Origin: Cricetomys ansorgei
Lineage: Eukaryota > Chordata > Mammalia > Rodentia > Nesomyidae
Length of the DNA: 64,000 nucleotides
Assembly: GCA_026225945.1 (NCBI GenBank)
Contig: JAMJFZ010000107.1
Span: 46,676,501-46,740,500, forward strand
Reading direction: 5' to 3'
Shown: positions 44,650 through 55,559 of the stretch, piece by piece
Layout of the letters: every line of letters starts with the position of its first letter
Position numbering within the stretch: the first letter of the stretch is position 1
The notes under the pieces: generated by a model
Databases searched by the model: none
What the model saw: only the letters and a program-made list of their open reading frames with translations
What the model was told of the DNA's origin: nothing
Program-made: the position numbers and the translations under genes

Positions 44650-45800
44650 TTTCAATATATACTTTTTTCTTTGTTAACATTGTTTGAGAATTTCATGAAT
44701 GCATATGTATTTTGATCAAATGCACCCTCCCTTCCCTTTTCTCCAAGTCCTCTCCTAACCCCTCACTATTTTTTCTTCTTTTTAATCTACTGAGTCCACT
44801 TCATTCTGCCTGCATATGAATGGGTAAAGGATCATCTACTGCTGCATAGGTAGCCTCTCAGAGGCCACATCCTTGAAGAAATCTGACTCTTCCTCTCCCA
44901 GCAGTAATCAATCACTACAATGCCTTGACTAGTTATTGGACTTCATGAGCTGTTTTCCTATCAGTCTGGGATCCTGGCTAGCTTAACGTTACTCGGGGCT
45001 TCTGCATGCAGTCACAGCCTCTGTGAGTTTGTGTGTGCAATGGGCCAGTCATTTCCAGCAAATACTGTTTCACTACAAGTATCCACTACCTCTTGCTCTT
45101 ACAATCCTTCTGATTCCTCTTCCATGGTGTTCCCTGAGCTTTGGAGGGAGGTGTTAGGACACAGATGTCGCATTTAAACCTGAGCAGTCCATGGTGTTTA
45201 TTGTCTGCTCTTGGCCAGTTGTAGGTCTTCATACTAGTCACCACTTCCTACAAAAAGAAGCATTGCTAATGAGAGTTGATCTGATCTATGGACATAAAAA
45301 TGTTAGAAGACATTTAGAAGTTTATTACTATGTCCATTCAGAAGAATAATAGTTTTGGGTTCTCACCTAGAGCCTAGGGCCTGTCTACTTGTTGGCCATA
45401 GGTTTTTAGTTCAGATAACAGTATAAGACATGAGTTCAGTCTTATGGAGCAGGCATTAAATTCATCAGGAAGTGGTTAGTTATACCCATAATGTTCATAC
45501 CATCACTGCACCAGTGGCTAGGCACTCATTTTTGGAGTTTTCAAAGTTCCCAGCTAGCTGAATGTTGATTACTATTCTCCCATAGAAGTGTGCATATAAC
45601 TTTCCAGCAGTATGAAAAATAGCTAATAATGATAAGGATCCCAGGTGAGTCAGTACCAACTTGATTTCTTCATGTCCTATGACTGAAGAATATGGTGTCT
45701 TCAGAAAGAGAGTCTTCCAAAGGTCTGGGGGGCAACCAAGAGCAATGAAATAACATGTAACATGTGAGGGCACCTACAAGATCCCCCTTACCAACAAGCT
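44650..45800 (-). mobile_element. Long L1-associated 3' repeat, antisense
   Basis: About 1.1 kb matching in order a long rodent repeat I associate with old L1 (Lx-like) 3' sequence: 'gagaatttcatgaatgcata', 'cagaggccacatccttgaag', 'ctcccagcagtaatcaatca', 'cttgctcttacaatccttct', 'tcacctagagcctagggcct' and 'taccaacttgatttcttcat'. An opposite-strand copy lies at 61240-62290. The 92-codon frame at 45495-45773 falls inside it and is not a gene. Confidence 0.6.
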
Positions 45801-45954
45801 TAAAAATGGTAACCCATACCTAACGCTGGGTTTTTATTTGTTAGTCATGGTTTCTAAGAGAGGCATTGTTCCCCATTATAGGATAACTCAATTTAACTTC
45901 TTTATCTATGTATATGTATGTGGGACTGTCTTGCAGCTCAGGTAAGGTAGAAGG

Positions 45955-46440
45955 TGTGCTAAGAACCCTGGAACTCTCATTCCAAAAACAGCAGGAGTTT
46001 GGCCCCTTCCTTCCACAGCACCAATAGGCAACATGCTAAGCTGCCTGCTTATAGCACCGCCCCTTCCAAAAGGTATTTAACCTGGCAAAGTTGTTTATCT
46101 GGAGTTGTTGCACTTCTCTCACTACATAACTATATAAGGTCTCTCCCTCTGGTCCCAAAAAGCACCTAGGCTGCTACCCACAGTATGTAAACGAGACAAT
46201 GGAACTTGTGCTGTCCTAACCAATGATGTCCAATGACATCCAATGACATCCTTGGATAACAGAGACCTATTTAAGTAACCCCATTTCCCCAATAAAGACA
46301 AGTTTAAGCCCTCTGCTGAGGACTTCCAAGAATTCTGTACATTCTCATTGGCTTGCTGTTCTCCAATCTTAGACTTTACGAGTCCACTTTAGACCCATGT
46401 TTCTGCCCAGGAGCTCCGTCCCTGGCTATCTCACATGATG
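45955..46440 (+). mobile_element. LTR-like element, tentative
   Basis: Begins near 'tgtgctaagaaccctggaac'. It carries a TATATAAG box (46131-46138), tandem 'ccaatgatgt/ccaatgacat' words at about 46221-46249 and an AATAAAG signal (46291-46297), and then a U5-like stretch ending near 'ggctatctcaca'. The spacing of TATA to signal (about 160 bases) suits an LTR. Ends and target duplication are not proven, and no viral genes lie next to it. Confidence 0.45.
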
Positions 46441-46690
46441 GGAAGCTGCAGTGGGATCTATTATTTAAACAACATATGTATATGTATTTTAATAAACTTC
46501 CACAGAATTAGGGATCTGTATGACATTGTCAAATATCTTTAGAGTTAGTTATCTGTCCCCATTCTCCTTCTACCCTGCCTTCCCATCTCCTGCACCATTT
46601 TCTCAAAAGACTTTATAGCCTATTACAGAAATATTTCCTAATCTAAGTTCATGCTTTATTCTCGATATCAAGGAGATTTAAACATTTTGG
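46441..46690. other. Short intergenic interval
   Basis: Nothing recognised. Confidence 0.4.
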
Positions 46691-47035
46691 ATATCTATCA
46701 AGATGAGCAGATAATGAAAATGGGTACATATAGACAAAAAAATGAGTCAGCTGTAATAAAAATTAAATTATGAAGTTCACAGGTAAATAAATAAAGCTGG
46801 AAATAGTCTGAGTGAGGTAACCCAGACCCAGATACCAATGTCACTCACTATTCTCTCTCATAGGTAGATGTTAACTTTGAATCTTTAGATACATGTGTTT
46901 AAATTGGGGTACCATAGAAGGCAGGGGACTAGTAAGAGGCCATACGAGAATATTTTAAAGAAAGGCGGTGGAATGAAGGTGATGTGAAGGGAGAAAGGCA
47001 AATAATTGACCCATAATAATTTTGAAGTATTATTT
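46690..47035 (+). mobile_element. L1 3' fragment
   Basis: Contains the ORF2 C-terminal region and 3' UTR start: 'gaagttcacaggtaaataaa', 'gtctgagtgaggtaaccca', 'gacccagataccaatgtcac' and 'ctatt' then 'ctctctcataggtag', followed by 'aagaggccatacgagaat'. The equivalent block occurs in the L1 at 37480. Decayed. Confidence 0.7.
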
Positions 47036-47870
47036 TTACACTTTGCCATTATTTCCTATCCAAATGAGTTAAATTTTAAAATTAAAAATGTAACATAAGA
47101 ATTATGATCTTTTATTTCAAATAATCCATTTTCCCTAGCCCCAGTCTCTCCATTTTCCTATGAAACTTCCAGAAAGGTATGTCTATTGGGAGAAATGAAA
47201 GAATAATAGAATGAAAAAGAAAGAGTCAAACTAGCACTTACAACCTGCAGCATGCATTCAGCCTCTTTGTATTCAAATGAACTCCTCCCTGAAAGCATAT
47301 TTGGATCTCAGTTACCTGAGGGCCTGAGTAGAAAGGAGAAAGGAGAAAAGAAAAAAAGCATTTCCTGCAAATCCTAGGATCAACCTAAGCCTTCTCAAGT
47401 CAGAGGGGAGAACCTGGCTACCACAGTCAGAGGAGGTGTAGACATTGGCCCCTGAAAATTCCTTCCTTGGAACATCTGAAGAGAAGCAAACACTCACTCA
47501 GAGATCTTGACCTTCCACTCCTACAAACAGATTTTGAGTTTTCCCTTTCGAAGTCATCTCCAGAAAATATGAACCAATTGGTATCACGGAGCCCATATAC
47601 TGTTCCTTACTTTGAAGAAATGAACATTATTTCTCTTGACTAACTCTGAGCTCTTGCAGAAAAGAGGAAACATGGAGAGACAGGTGGTTGGAGAACAACC
47701 TTGTAATCTACAGAAAAAAAAATAATGGGAGGGTAAATTCAGGAGTTTATCATTACAGAATAGAGGGATTTTATGTTTCCTAGGGACATGCTTATACATA
47801 GTATGATGAACATGGTTGGAATTTATAATCTGCAGATGTCATATTGCCTTGAAAACATCTGTGGTGGTTT
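47036..47870. other. Unique intergenic sequence, nothing recognised
   Basis: No repeat or gene recognised. Confidence 0.4.
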
Positions 47871-48221
47871 GAATGATATATCTCCAACAGGATATGGGCA
47901 CTTGAAGAGTTGGTCCCCAGTTGGTGGGACTGTTTGGGAACGATTATGAGGTTTGGCTTTGTGGGAAGTGGTGTAACACTGGAGGGAGGATTTGAGGTTT
48001 CAAAAGACTCATGCTATTCACAGTGTTCTCTGCCTCCTGCTTGTGGATCAAGCAAATGAGCTCTCAGCTGCTACTCAAGTCACCTGCTGCCCAGCCTTAC
48101 CTCACTATCATAGACTCTAACCCTCTGGAACTGTAAGGTCAATTAAACTCTTTTTTATATATAAGTTTTCTTTGTTGTGGTGTCTTATCACAGCAATCAA
48201 AAAGTATCTAAGACAACATCT
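47863..48221 (+). mobile_element. URR1-like hAT element with 8-base target duplication
   Basis: Full layout: 'ggtggtttgaatgatatat', 'gttggtccccagttggtggg', 'gaggtttcaaaagactcatg', 'ttgtggatcaagcaaatgag', 'ccctctggaactgtaaggtc' and 'cttatcacagcaatcaaaaa'. It is flanked by AAACATCT (47863-47870) and CAACATCT (48214-48221), 7 of 8 identical. Eight-base duplications are the hallmark of hAT transposition, which supports the DNA-transposon assignment. No transposase is present, so it is non-autonomous. Confidence 0.85.
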
Positions 48222-48889
48222 AACACTAAACCAAGTATAAATGTAATTGTAGACAATGCACATCATGAAAGCTTAAATGGAGCATTATGCATGGCAAAAT
48301 AAAAATGAAGTTGTTTTTGTTGGAAGCTCTAGAGATGTCTCTTTGACCACTTGACAATTAAGTTGACTACTTGCCAATTAAGGGACACATTTTTAGTGAA
48401 ATTAGAATATAGTTAAGTTGAATGCATGTTTCTTCTAACTTATTTGATCATCATTCTCATGAGGTCAGAGAACAAATATTTCTAGTCATGGCTATTATAC
48501 TCAGACTTCTCTTCAGATCCTAAAAATCTTTCTCCTTATACCAATGTGGCTATTAACTTTTCTTTACCTCATATAAATTATAAACTTAAATCCAGAGTAA
48601 TGGTAATAACTTATATAAAATAAAACTTGTTCATCCAAAGTCATTGAAACATGATAACTCTGGATAACCCAAATTTCTAGGTGAATAAGGATTAGTTCCT
48701 TAACAAGATGTTCCAAAGCATACAGTGTTGTACATTGTTCTGAAAATTAGCTTATATTTTTGTCATTGTTGTAACTACTATGTTAAACATATAAGAAACA
48801 TAATCTATATTACATATACATACATAATAGCTTATTAAATGCATGAGGTTATTTGCATTGGTGATTTTTCACCTCATTCTATGTGTAGA
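48222..48889. other. AT-rich intergenic sequence, nothing recognised
   Basis: No repeat or gene recognised. Confidence 0.4.
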
Positions 48890-49190
48890 TGTATGGTTTG
48901 CATGTTTTCATGTGTGCAAGTGTAAACCTATGCATGTAGAGACTGGCTGTTGACATCCTGTATCTTCTTCAATAGCTCTCCACTTAATTTACTGAGGCAA
49001 TTCTCTCACTTAACCAGGGCTTTCCCATTTGGCTGATTGGGCTAGCAATCTTGCCCCATCACCTGTTTCTACCTTTCAAGTTCTGTGATTATAGGCAAGT
49101 TGCCACACCCAGAGTTTATATATGTATCGAGAGTCTGAAGTCTAGTTTCTCAACAAGAACTTTATCCACTAAGTCACCTCATACACCCTT
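48890..49190 (-). mobile_element. B4/RSINE1 SINE, antisense
   Basis: In antisense order: 'gttgacatcctgtatcttct', 'caatagctctccacttaatt', 'ctgattgggctagcaatctt', 'ctgtgattataggcaagttg' and, at the tRNA-like end, 'aactttatccactaagtcac'. This is a B4A/RSINE1-type composite of an ID-like head and B1-like tail. Diverged. Confidence 0.7.
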
Positions 49191-49470
49191 CTTCCCTCTT
49201 TTTCATCCTTTCCCTCTCTCTATTGCTAACAGTGCCCTCTAAAAGCATTTCTAGTTCTAAGAGCCACACTACATTTTCTAATGGTTTAGAAGTCATATGA
49301 TGAAGTTTCCTTTAAACAGTTTGTTAGCTATTAGGTTTTGGAATAAGGCCAGGGGGATCACTTTTTAGCCATGTGCATGAGGTATTAATGAAGAGCAGTT
49401 GAGACATCCTTTTGACCATACATGAGGTATTTTACTGATTACTTTGGGCCATTTCTATTAGAAGAGTTTG
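49190..49470. other. Short unique interval
   Basis: Nothing recognised. Confidence 0.4.
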
Positions 49471-49584
49471 CTCTCTTATGAATTTGACAAAGTTGGGCAT
49501 CACATCACAACGAATGTCACTACTTGATTTATGCTGTGTGTTTGGATGTATGTGCTCACATGTGTTCATTTACTTATATGTGGA

Positions 49585-49587
<3 letters not shown>

Positions 49588-49620
<33 letters not shown>
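49588..49620. repeat. TG microsatellite
   Basis: Uninterrupted TG dinucleotides at the 3' tail side of the B4 copy next to it. Confidence 0.95.
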
Positions 49621-49868
49621 GGTCAATGTCAGATGTCTTCTTCAATTGTTACAAACCTTATTTTATGAGATGAGGTTTCTCACTAAACCTGGAATTTAAG
49701 GGTTGGGCTAGATGACCTGGCTGGCAGGCCCTGAAGATACACTGCCCCTGTTTCCCCATAAGTCATGTGCCCCTGCACTCACATGTTTTTAATGTGAGTT
49801 CTGTTTATTGAACTAAAGTCTTCATGCTTACATAGCAAGTACTCTACTGGCCGAGCCAGCCTCCAGCC
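49615..49868 (-). mobile_element. B4/RSINE1 SINE, antisense
   Basis: 'gaaggtcaatgtcagatgtc', 'ttcttcaattgttacaaacc', 'gtttctcactaaacctggaa', 'ggctagatgacctggctggc' and the head end 'agcaagtactctactggccg' followed by 'agccagcctccagcc'. Together with the TG run it is an antisense B4A/RSINE1 and is close in layout to the copy at 48890. Confidence 0.75.
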
Positions 49869-51647
49869 TGATTTATGCTTTTTTATTATTAATAAAAAAG
49901 CAATCTTATTAAGATTATGTAAAATCACAAGATGAAATAATTTTTCATTAGGCAATGGAAGAACAGTCTTTGAATTGTAAAGAAAAGAAAAGGAAAAGAC
50001 AGAACCAGGTGTGAGTCCACATGGTGCATGCTAAACACGTCTCTGTGTTCCCCACAGCCAAGTAACAAATCTGGTTTTATGCTTTGTTATTCATGCAAAG
50101 AAATGAAATTCAAAATGTCTACTTAATGTAAATAAAGCAGTTGCCTCAGAGAAGCAAGTTTTTCACATGGTGAGTCTAGAAAGTAATTTTTCCTTTGTCC
50201 TTCATCAAGAACTCACTGTGACAGTAAAAACAGCATTCTCAGCAGTAACTTTACAAGTCACAAGGAGGAGCTTCACTGGACAGTCCTATATAAAATCCTG
50301 CTGTGTAAGTCAATAGCACGACCCAATGAGAAAAACTCTATAGGGAAACACATGAAATGGCTTGTTTTAAACACAACAGTTAATTGTCCATAGCTGCTCC
50401 TGGTAGACCAATGTCACTGTCTGTGACATTGTTGAGAGCATATACTTGGTCACCTCTTAATCATCAGTGAGAGATTACTTAAGCTTAAGTCCCTGAAGGA
50501 TGCTTGACAGCATCCTGGGACCTATAACTCTATCCTGGACCTGAACACATCACAGAAGTTGTGATTTAAGCTAGGGGCGACACAGAAGGGAGCTTCATTA
50601 ATATTTCAAGCATCCACTTAAAATATAACTGCTTTCTATGGGACTTAAAATAAGAAAAAAGAGACAAATCAATTAAAAAGAAAGGAAGCATTTATTAAAG
50701 GCATTACTGTCAGCAATTACTGCTCAATGTACGAAGCTAGCAGGCAAAAAAACTAACTTATTACTGATGGCTTAGACACGTTCCTGACTTTGACACCAAG
50801 CCAAAATATCATCACTGACTCCTCACTTTACTTTCTATATAGACAAACAACATTAGCATTCTCCCAGAGAACAGGGTAGAAAATTGTTCATAATGAGTTA
50901 AGATTTGGAATTAAAAACACAAACAGCAGTGTGCTTGAACAAAGTGAGATTATCCAGTGCAAACAATGGATCAATCGCCATTTGAGTATGACAATTACCA
51001 AATCTCCAGTGCCTGGGAGTCTTAAACAGCAGTGATTACACTCAGAGATTTAATTCATTAATTATCTGATGTCTTAGAAACAACTTAACTTTGACACTGG
51101 GAGTTCCTCATCTGCACACACAAACGCCTGAAAGTAACTTAGCAGTCAATTGGGTTGGTCTCCACTCCACAACAGTCAGCTATTAATGTTAAATTTTAAT
51201 TATGTACATGAAAAGTGGGTATTAAAGATTCATTGAGTTTAGCTGTTATACTGAGAGAACCACGTTCCAAGTGACAGCTCTTGGGATATAAGCCACGGAA
51301 ATGCAGGGACCATATCTTTGTAAATGTTCAAAACCATGTCAATAAGTAATGAAGCTCTTGTCAATGAAGATGATAGGGACTCAGGATTCTTGGTCAAAAA
51401 GAGCCAATTTAAACCTATTGTTTCAAAAAACAACTTGGTTGTTTCCTCAACAAAATTTCAGAGAACACATTGTCAAAACTGGACCTCAGGCTAGCTCCAG
51501 AGCCTGAAATGGAGCCATGAATCCCTATCTCCAAGACTTTTGTTCTTACTCTTTGGTGTGCTACCTTTATCCTCTCAACATGAGACCTATTTGTTTTGTA
51601 CAGAAGAAAATGTAAATTCGATAGCACCATTTTATCCTGAGGCAAAG
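49869..51647. other. Unique sequence with candidate conserved element at 50690-51240
   Basis: About 1.8 kb without a recognisable repeat. The 50690-51240 part contains 'gcatttattaaaggcattac', 'gcaaacaatggatcaatcgc', 'tttaattcattaattatctg' and 'ctattaatgttaaattttaa'. The first 350 bases are unremarkable. No gene recognised. Confidence 0.4.
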
Positions 51648-51842
51648 AGGCTGGAGAAATGTGTGGTGGTTAAGAGTGTTTACTGCTCTTGCAGATGCCC
51701 CAAGTTAGATTCTCAGCAGGCTTATCAGGCACCTCATAATCTCCCATAACTCCAGCTACAGAGGATTTTATGCCCTCTTCTGGCCCCTGCAGGCATATGC
51801 ACTCATGTGCACATACCTAAAGTTAGCATCACCTCCCCAAAA
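51648..51842 (+). mobile_element. B2-type SINE
   Basis: 'ggctggagaaatgtgtggtg', 'gttaagagtgtttactgctc' and 'ttgcagatgccccaagttag' give the tRNA-derived head with A- and B-box regions, and 'ttatgccctcttctggcccc' is the B2 body. The 3' tail is degraded. Confidence 0.75.
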
Positions 51843-53055
51843 TAGCTCCACCATCTGGGGACCAAGTCATCAACTCTTAAGTCTATAGATAACACTTAAT
51901 AGTCAAGCAATAATGATCACATAATTACAATTAAATACAGCACTATGAAAATCCTTTCTGCTGTCGCTAAAGAAAATATGTGGTAGAACTGCCAAACACT
52001 TTAAGCCATTTCTAAAATACACATCATTTCTTAATTACTTCAATGTGCTTTGTTTCTCAATCATTATCTTCAAAGGCCATCTTCATTTATTGAGGCTGAA
52101 AATACTTCTAAACTCCATTTTGCAGACTGTCTTCACAAACTACTTAAATCTTTTATAAGAAAAATTCTTATTAATATAGTTACATGTTAGGGTGAATCAG
52201 TTTTGTGTACTATAAGTAGGTATAAGCAAATGATGGATATTTATTTTTTTTAAATTATAAATACCATTAAAAAATGATGAGTCCCTACCATTGAGATCTC
52301 TTTGGTAAGCATGTCATAGTATGGGAAAACAAGTTCAAGTTATTGGAGAATTGTTTGTTGCGAACTGTTATTGTATAATGAGGCCATAATGAAATAGGAG
52401 GAGAGGCCCTAATGAATATTATATTGAGTGAGAAATGTGGCTTTGGTATTTAAGAGATTGGTTTATTATCTTTAATAAAATGCCATGTGGTTTATGTTAT
52501 GGTAAATACTCTCAAATCTACTGGGATGTTTACCATATGAACCAGGAGATAAGCTTGGTCCGTGTTCACAGTGTCCAGGTTAGTATAAAATGTAATTATA
52601 CTTTTATGTCCTGATATGTTAATAACACCCATTTTCCTGAAATTCACATAATGCAGAAGTTCCTGTAGACTGTAGCCTATCAGAGGGCTGCCCCAGTGGT
52701 CAATTTGAAAATAACAGTAACTAAAATCCATCTTGTTGTAAATGAAGCACCATTGAAAGATTTTAAATTTTTCAGTGATGGCAACCAAACCAGAGCTACA
52801 TGACATTAAACAACTGTCCTATTACTGAACTAAATCTATATCTGGAGATTTAAAAGATTAATACATAACTAGACTAAGCAAGGAAATGACAGAGGGAGGG
52901 TGGGATAAAAAAAATACATATTAGCATATCAACACGTTGTCACAAAGAGATGGCCACTATGTATCTATCGATTTCACTTATTATACAATTGTTACTACAG
53001 ATATATTTCTGGGGACACATTCAACTCATGAGCTTCCTTATCTAAGAACTCACTG
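51843..53055. other. Unique sequence, nothing recognised
   Basis: No repeat recognised. The 104-codon minus-strand frame (52492-52806) has no motif. A part at 52270-52480 is repeat-free and of even composition ('tgttattgtataatgaggcc'). Confidence 0.4.
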
Positions 53056-53257
53056 TGGGGACTGGAGTGCTGACGTGGGGGTTAAGAGTATATATTGCTC
53101 TTGCAGAGGATCTGGGTTCAGTTCCCAACACCCAAGTCAGGTGGCACACAGCTGCCTATAATCCTAGCTCTGGAGGATCCCATGGCCCCTGTGGGCCTCT
53201 GTGGGCCTCTGTGGGCATCTATACATACTCCCACACACATACACATAATGAAAATAA
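53056..53257 (+). mobile_element. B2-type SINE
   Basis: 'gactggagtgctgacgtggg', 'gttaagagtatatattgctc', 'ttgcagaggatctgggttca' and 'gttcccaacacccaagtcag' form the tRNA-like head; the body then carries three tandem GTGGGC(C/A)TCT units at 53191-53220. It is followed by a CA-rich tail. Confidence 0.8.
53191..53220. repeat. Three tandem 10-base units inside a B2
   Basis: Two identical GTGGGCCTCT units and a third with one change. This small local expansion sits within the SINE body and is not expected in the family. Confidence 0.9.
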
Positions 53258-53494
53258 TTTACTGCCCTCAATGCAAGAACCAAAGAAATCTTTGTGCTCA
53301 ACACCTGAGCTTTGCAAGCCACTGTCTGTGCACAGCCTGTTTATGAATCTGCCCCCCCAGAAGCATTAGAACTGGCTGCAGAAAATAGCTAAGCAACCAT
53401 CCATAAAGACAGCAGTAATATCCATCTATAAGAATAAAAACGTTATTTCATTCCAAGCATTTTGTCCTCTCCTGCCATGAAGAAGTTACCTATT

Positions 53495-54003
53495 TGAGTG
53501 AAAAAGGAAATAAAAAAGAAAAGAAAAGGACATGGCTGCTCCTAGGCATGGTGGAGGAGAAAGTTTATTGTGTTTATGGGGGAGAATGTAGATATGAGGG
53601 AGAGCATAGCCAGGGGCAGGAACATCTGGGGGATCCAGGGTGGACATGACCAGACTGAGCTGCCAGACCATGTGAGGAGATGGGGGAGGAGAGAGGAAAG
53701 AGGGGAACCTGAAGACCAAGAGGCCAAAAGGTCAAAAGATACTGTGAGAGATCAAGAGAGAGAGAGAGGTAAACAAATGGTTGAATTATATAGGGAAGAG
53801 TAGCCCAGGCCCTTGGACTGGAAAGTTCAGCTTGCGGACAGGTGGGGTATGCAAGCCAGGATGGCCCTATAACAGGGGACAGAGGGATGCTGGGAGAACC
53901 TGGCAGTCAGGTTCACTTTGATTTGTCAAACAGGTATCTCAGCCCTCATTTTGTCCATAGTTTGAGACTATTAAACAGGGATGGCTCCATAACATTAGAC
54001 ACA
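53495..54003 (-). mobile_element. Solo LTR of an endogenous retrovirus-like element, antisense
   Basis: On the minus strand it runs from 'tgtgtctaatgttatggagc' through a TATATAAT box (plus-strand 53785-53792) and an AATAAA signal (53574-53579) to a short U5. TG and CA are found near both ends. No target duplication was seen and no viral genes adjoin it. A purine tract at 53676-53770 lies in the region after the TATA box. The frames of 77 and 61 codons here are part of the LTR. Confidence 0.6.
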
Positions 54004-54149
54004 ATATCTCCTTGAAGTCATTAAAACCTCAGACTATCTTTTTATTTGTTTATTTCTTTTACTTTTTGATATAACTACATCTCTTTCTTCTTTCCTTTCC
54101 TCCCTCAAATCCTCCCATGATCTCTTTTCAGAAAACCTGAAATGCCACT
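54004..54149. other. Short pyrimidine-rich interval
   Basis: Nothing recognised. Confidence 0.4.
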
Positions 54150-54790
54150 GAATACAAAAACACGAGTGACCTGGAAGCCTTTGCCAAGCCCAAGAATGTC
54201 AAGACTCGGATCTGATCTCTGTGCGGCGCAGAGACCAGGCTTTGGGGTGGTGGGAGTAAAGACCTCGGCATCGGTTCAGCATCAGGAATCGAGATCTAAG
54301 ATGTGAGGACATGAAAGGGGGCTTTGCCATCTCAGCCGTGTCCTGAGAGAGGAAAACATTTCCCCGTGAGGATGAAAAACCAGTTTTACCCTGAAATAGA
54401 TTTAGATTTTGAATCTATACTTCAGCAGGGTCTAAGAAAACCCAAGCCAAGAAAGAAATATAAAGAAATCCTGGGGAGGGAATGCCGTAGAAATAGTAGA
54501 AACAAATACAAACATTGCATGAGTGACTGACTCACAGCAGGGGCCTCACAGACCTTCCACTAATTACGAACAGCTGAGCGAACACCCACAAATCAAAATT
54601 GTAAAGCGCATAAATTGCTCGTTGGTTCTGCTGAGTCTGGCTCGTGTCAGCTTCTTTCATCATACAGAAGTCGAAAGGGTCATCTGTGTTTTAAGCTCCA
54701 TTATGCCAAAAAAAATCAGGAAAGGAAGAGGAACAAAAAAGAAGCCCGAAAGATCTGTTGCAAATAATACAGTCAAATATAAATATGGCC
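54150..54790 (+). other. Repeat-free, CpG-containing segment with two open frames
   Basis: Unlike its AT-rich surroundings this stretch has several CpG sites ('gtgcggcgcagagacc', 'ctcggcatcggttcagcatc', 'ggaatcgagatc') and no recognisable repeat. Two plus-strand frames overlap slightly: 68 codons at 54324-54530 and 91 codons at 54523-54798. The first is basic near its end ('KPKPRKKYKEIL') and the second has 'GRGTKKKPE'. Neither matches a family known to me. It could be an exon, an old retroposed transcript or a regulatory element; none is supported strongly. Confidence 0.3.
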
Positions 54791-55342
54791 ATTATTAATA
54801 TATATAATAACAATATATACTATTTGTATATGATTTAATTATAAATAATTATAGTGTAATAAAAAATATCAGTAATCACTAAAATGCAAATGGCTCATAC
54901 CAATCATTTAAATATACATAATGAAACTGGATTTTAGGAATCTAGTCGTATACAGCTCCAAAAAGCTAAAATATGATGATGAAGTGAGATTGAAAGATAG
55001 AAATGAGATAATAAAAAGTTATTAACCTAGAAACACCTGACATAACAGTGTCAGCATCTAATAAAATGATATTAAGTTGAAAATAATATTAGGCAAAAAT
55101 GATCACTAGTTAATGAAAGAAGTTCTTATTCATCAAAAAGTCAATAAATAAATCATAAACTTGTATGCCGCTAAGAGTATAACACCAAAACATGGCTCTA
55201 AAATATAAGAAACAAAATGAGATCATTAAAAAGAGAAAAAAATGGACAGACACAACTATAACATTAAAGTTTAATAGTGTTTAAGAATGTTTCTCTCCTT
55301 AACAGGCAAATCAAATGAATAAAGCATCATTTGTCAAACTTT
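54791..55342. other. Very AT-rich intergenic sequence
   Basis: No repeat or gene recognised. Confidence 0.4.
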
Positions 55343-55476
55343 GAGCTAAGCATAGTGGTGCACACCTGTAATCCCAGCACTTGAGGGGTGAAAAGGGGAG
55401 GAGGATGAAGAGTTCAAGGTCATCCTTGGTTATACAGCACATTCAAGACCAACTAGGCCTAAGGAGGCCCTGTAGA
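55343..55476 (+). mobile_element. B1F/proto-B1 SINE
   Basis: 'gcatagtggtgcacacctgt', 'aatcccagcacttgaggggt', 'gagttcaaggtcatccttgg' and 'ttcaagaccaactaggcc' follow the 7SL-derived order, ending near 55476. The internal 'aaggtcatccttgg' wording points to an early B1F or proto-B1 form. Confidence 0.75.
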
Positions 55477-55477
55477 C

Positions 55478-55510
55478 ATACTGACAGACATACAGACAGA
55501 CAGACAGATC
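55478..55510. repeat. ACAG simple repeat
   Basis: Tandem and near-tandem ACAG units that follow the SINE and probably grew from its tail. Confidence 0.85.
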
Positions 55511-55559
55511 CTTATACTAATAGCTAGAAATCTATAAGTATATGGTAACCAAATAGGCT

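Noticed and set aside
53056..53257. B2 head as a tRNA gene
   Set aside because: Only the A/B-box-like head is tRNA-like; the body and tail are those of a B2 SINE.
54324..54798. Two basic open frames as a real small protein pair
   Set aside because: Recorded as a finding but not annotated as coding: the frames are unsupported by family resemblance, and short frames of this size are common in this window.
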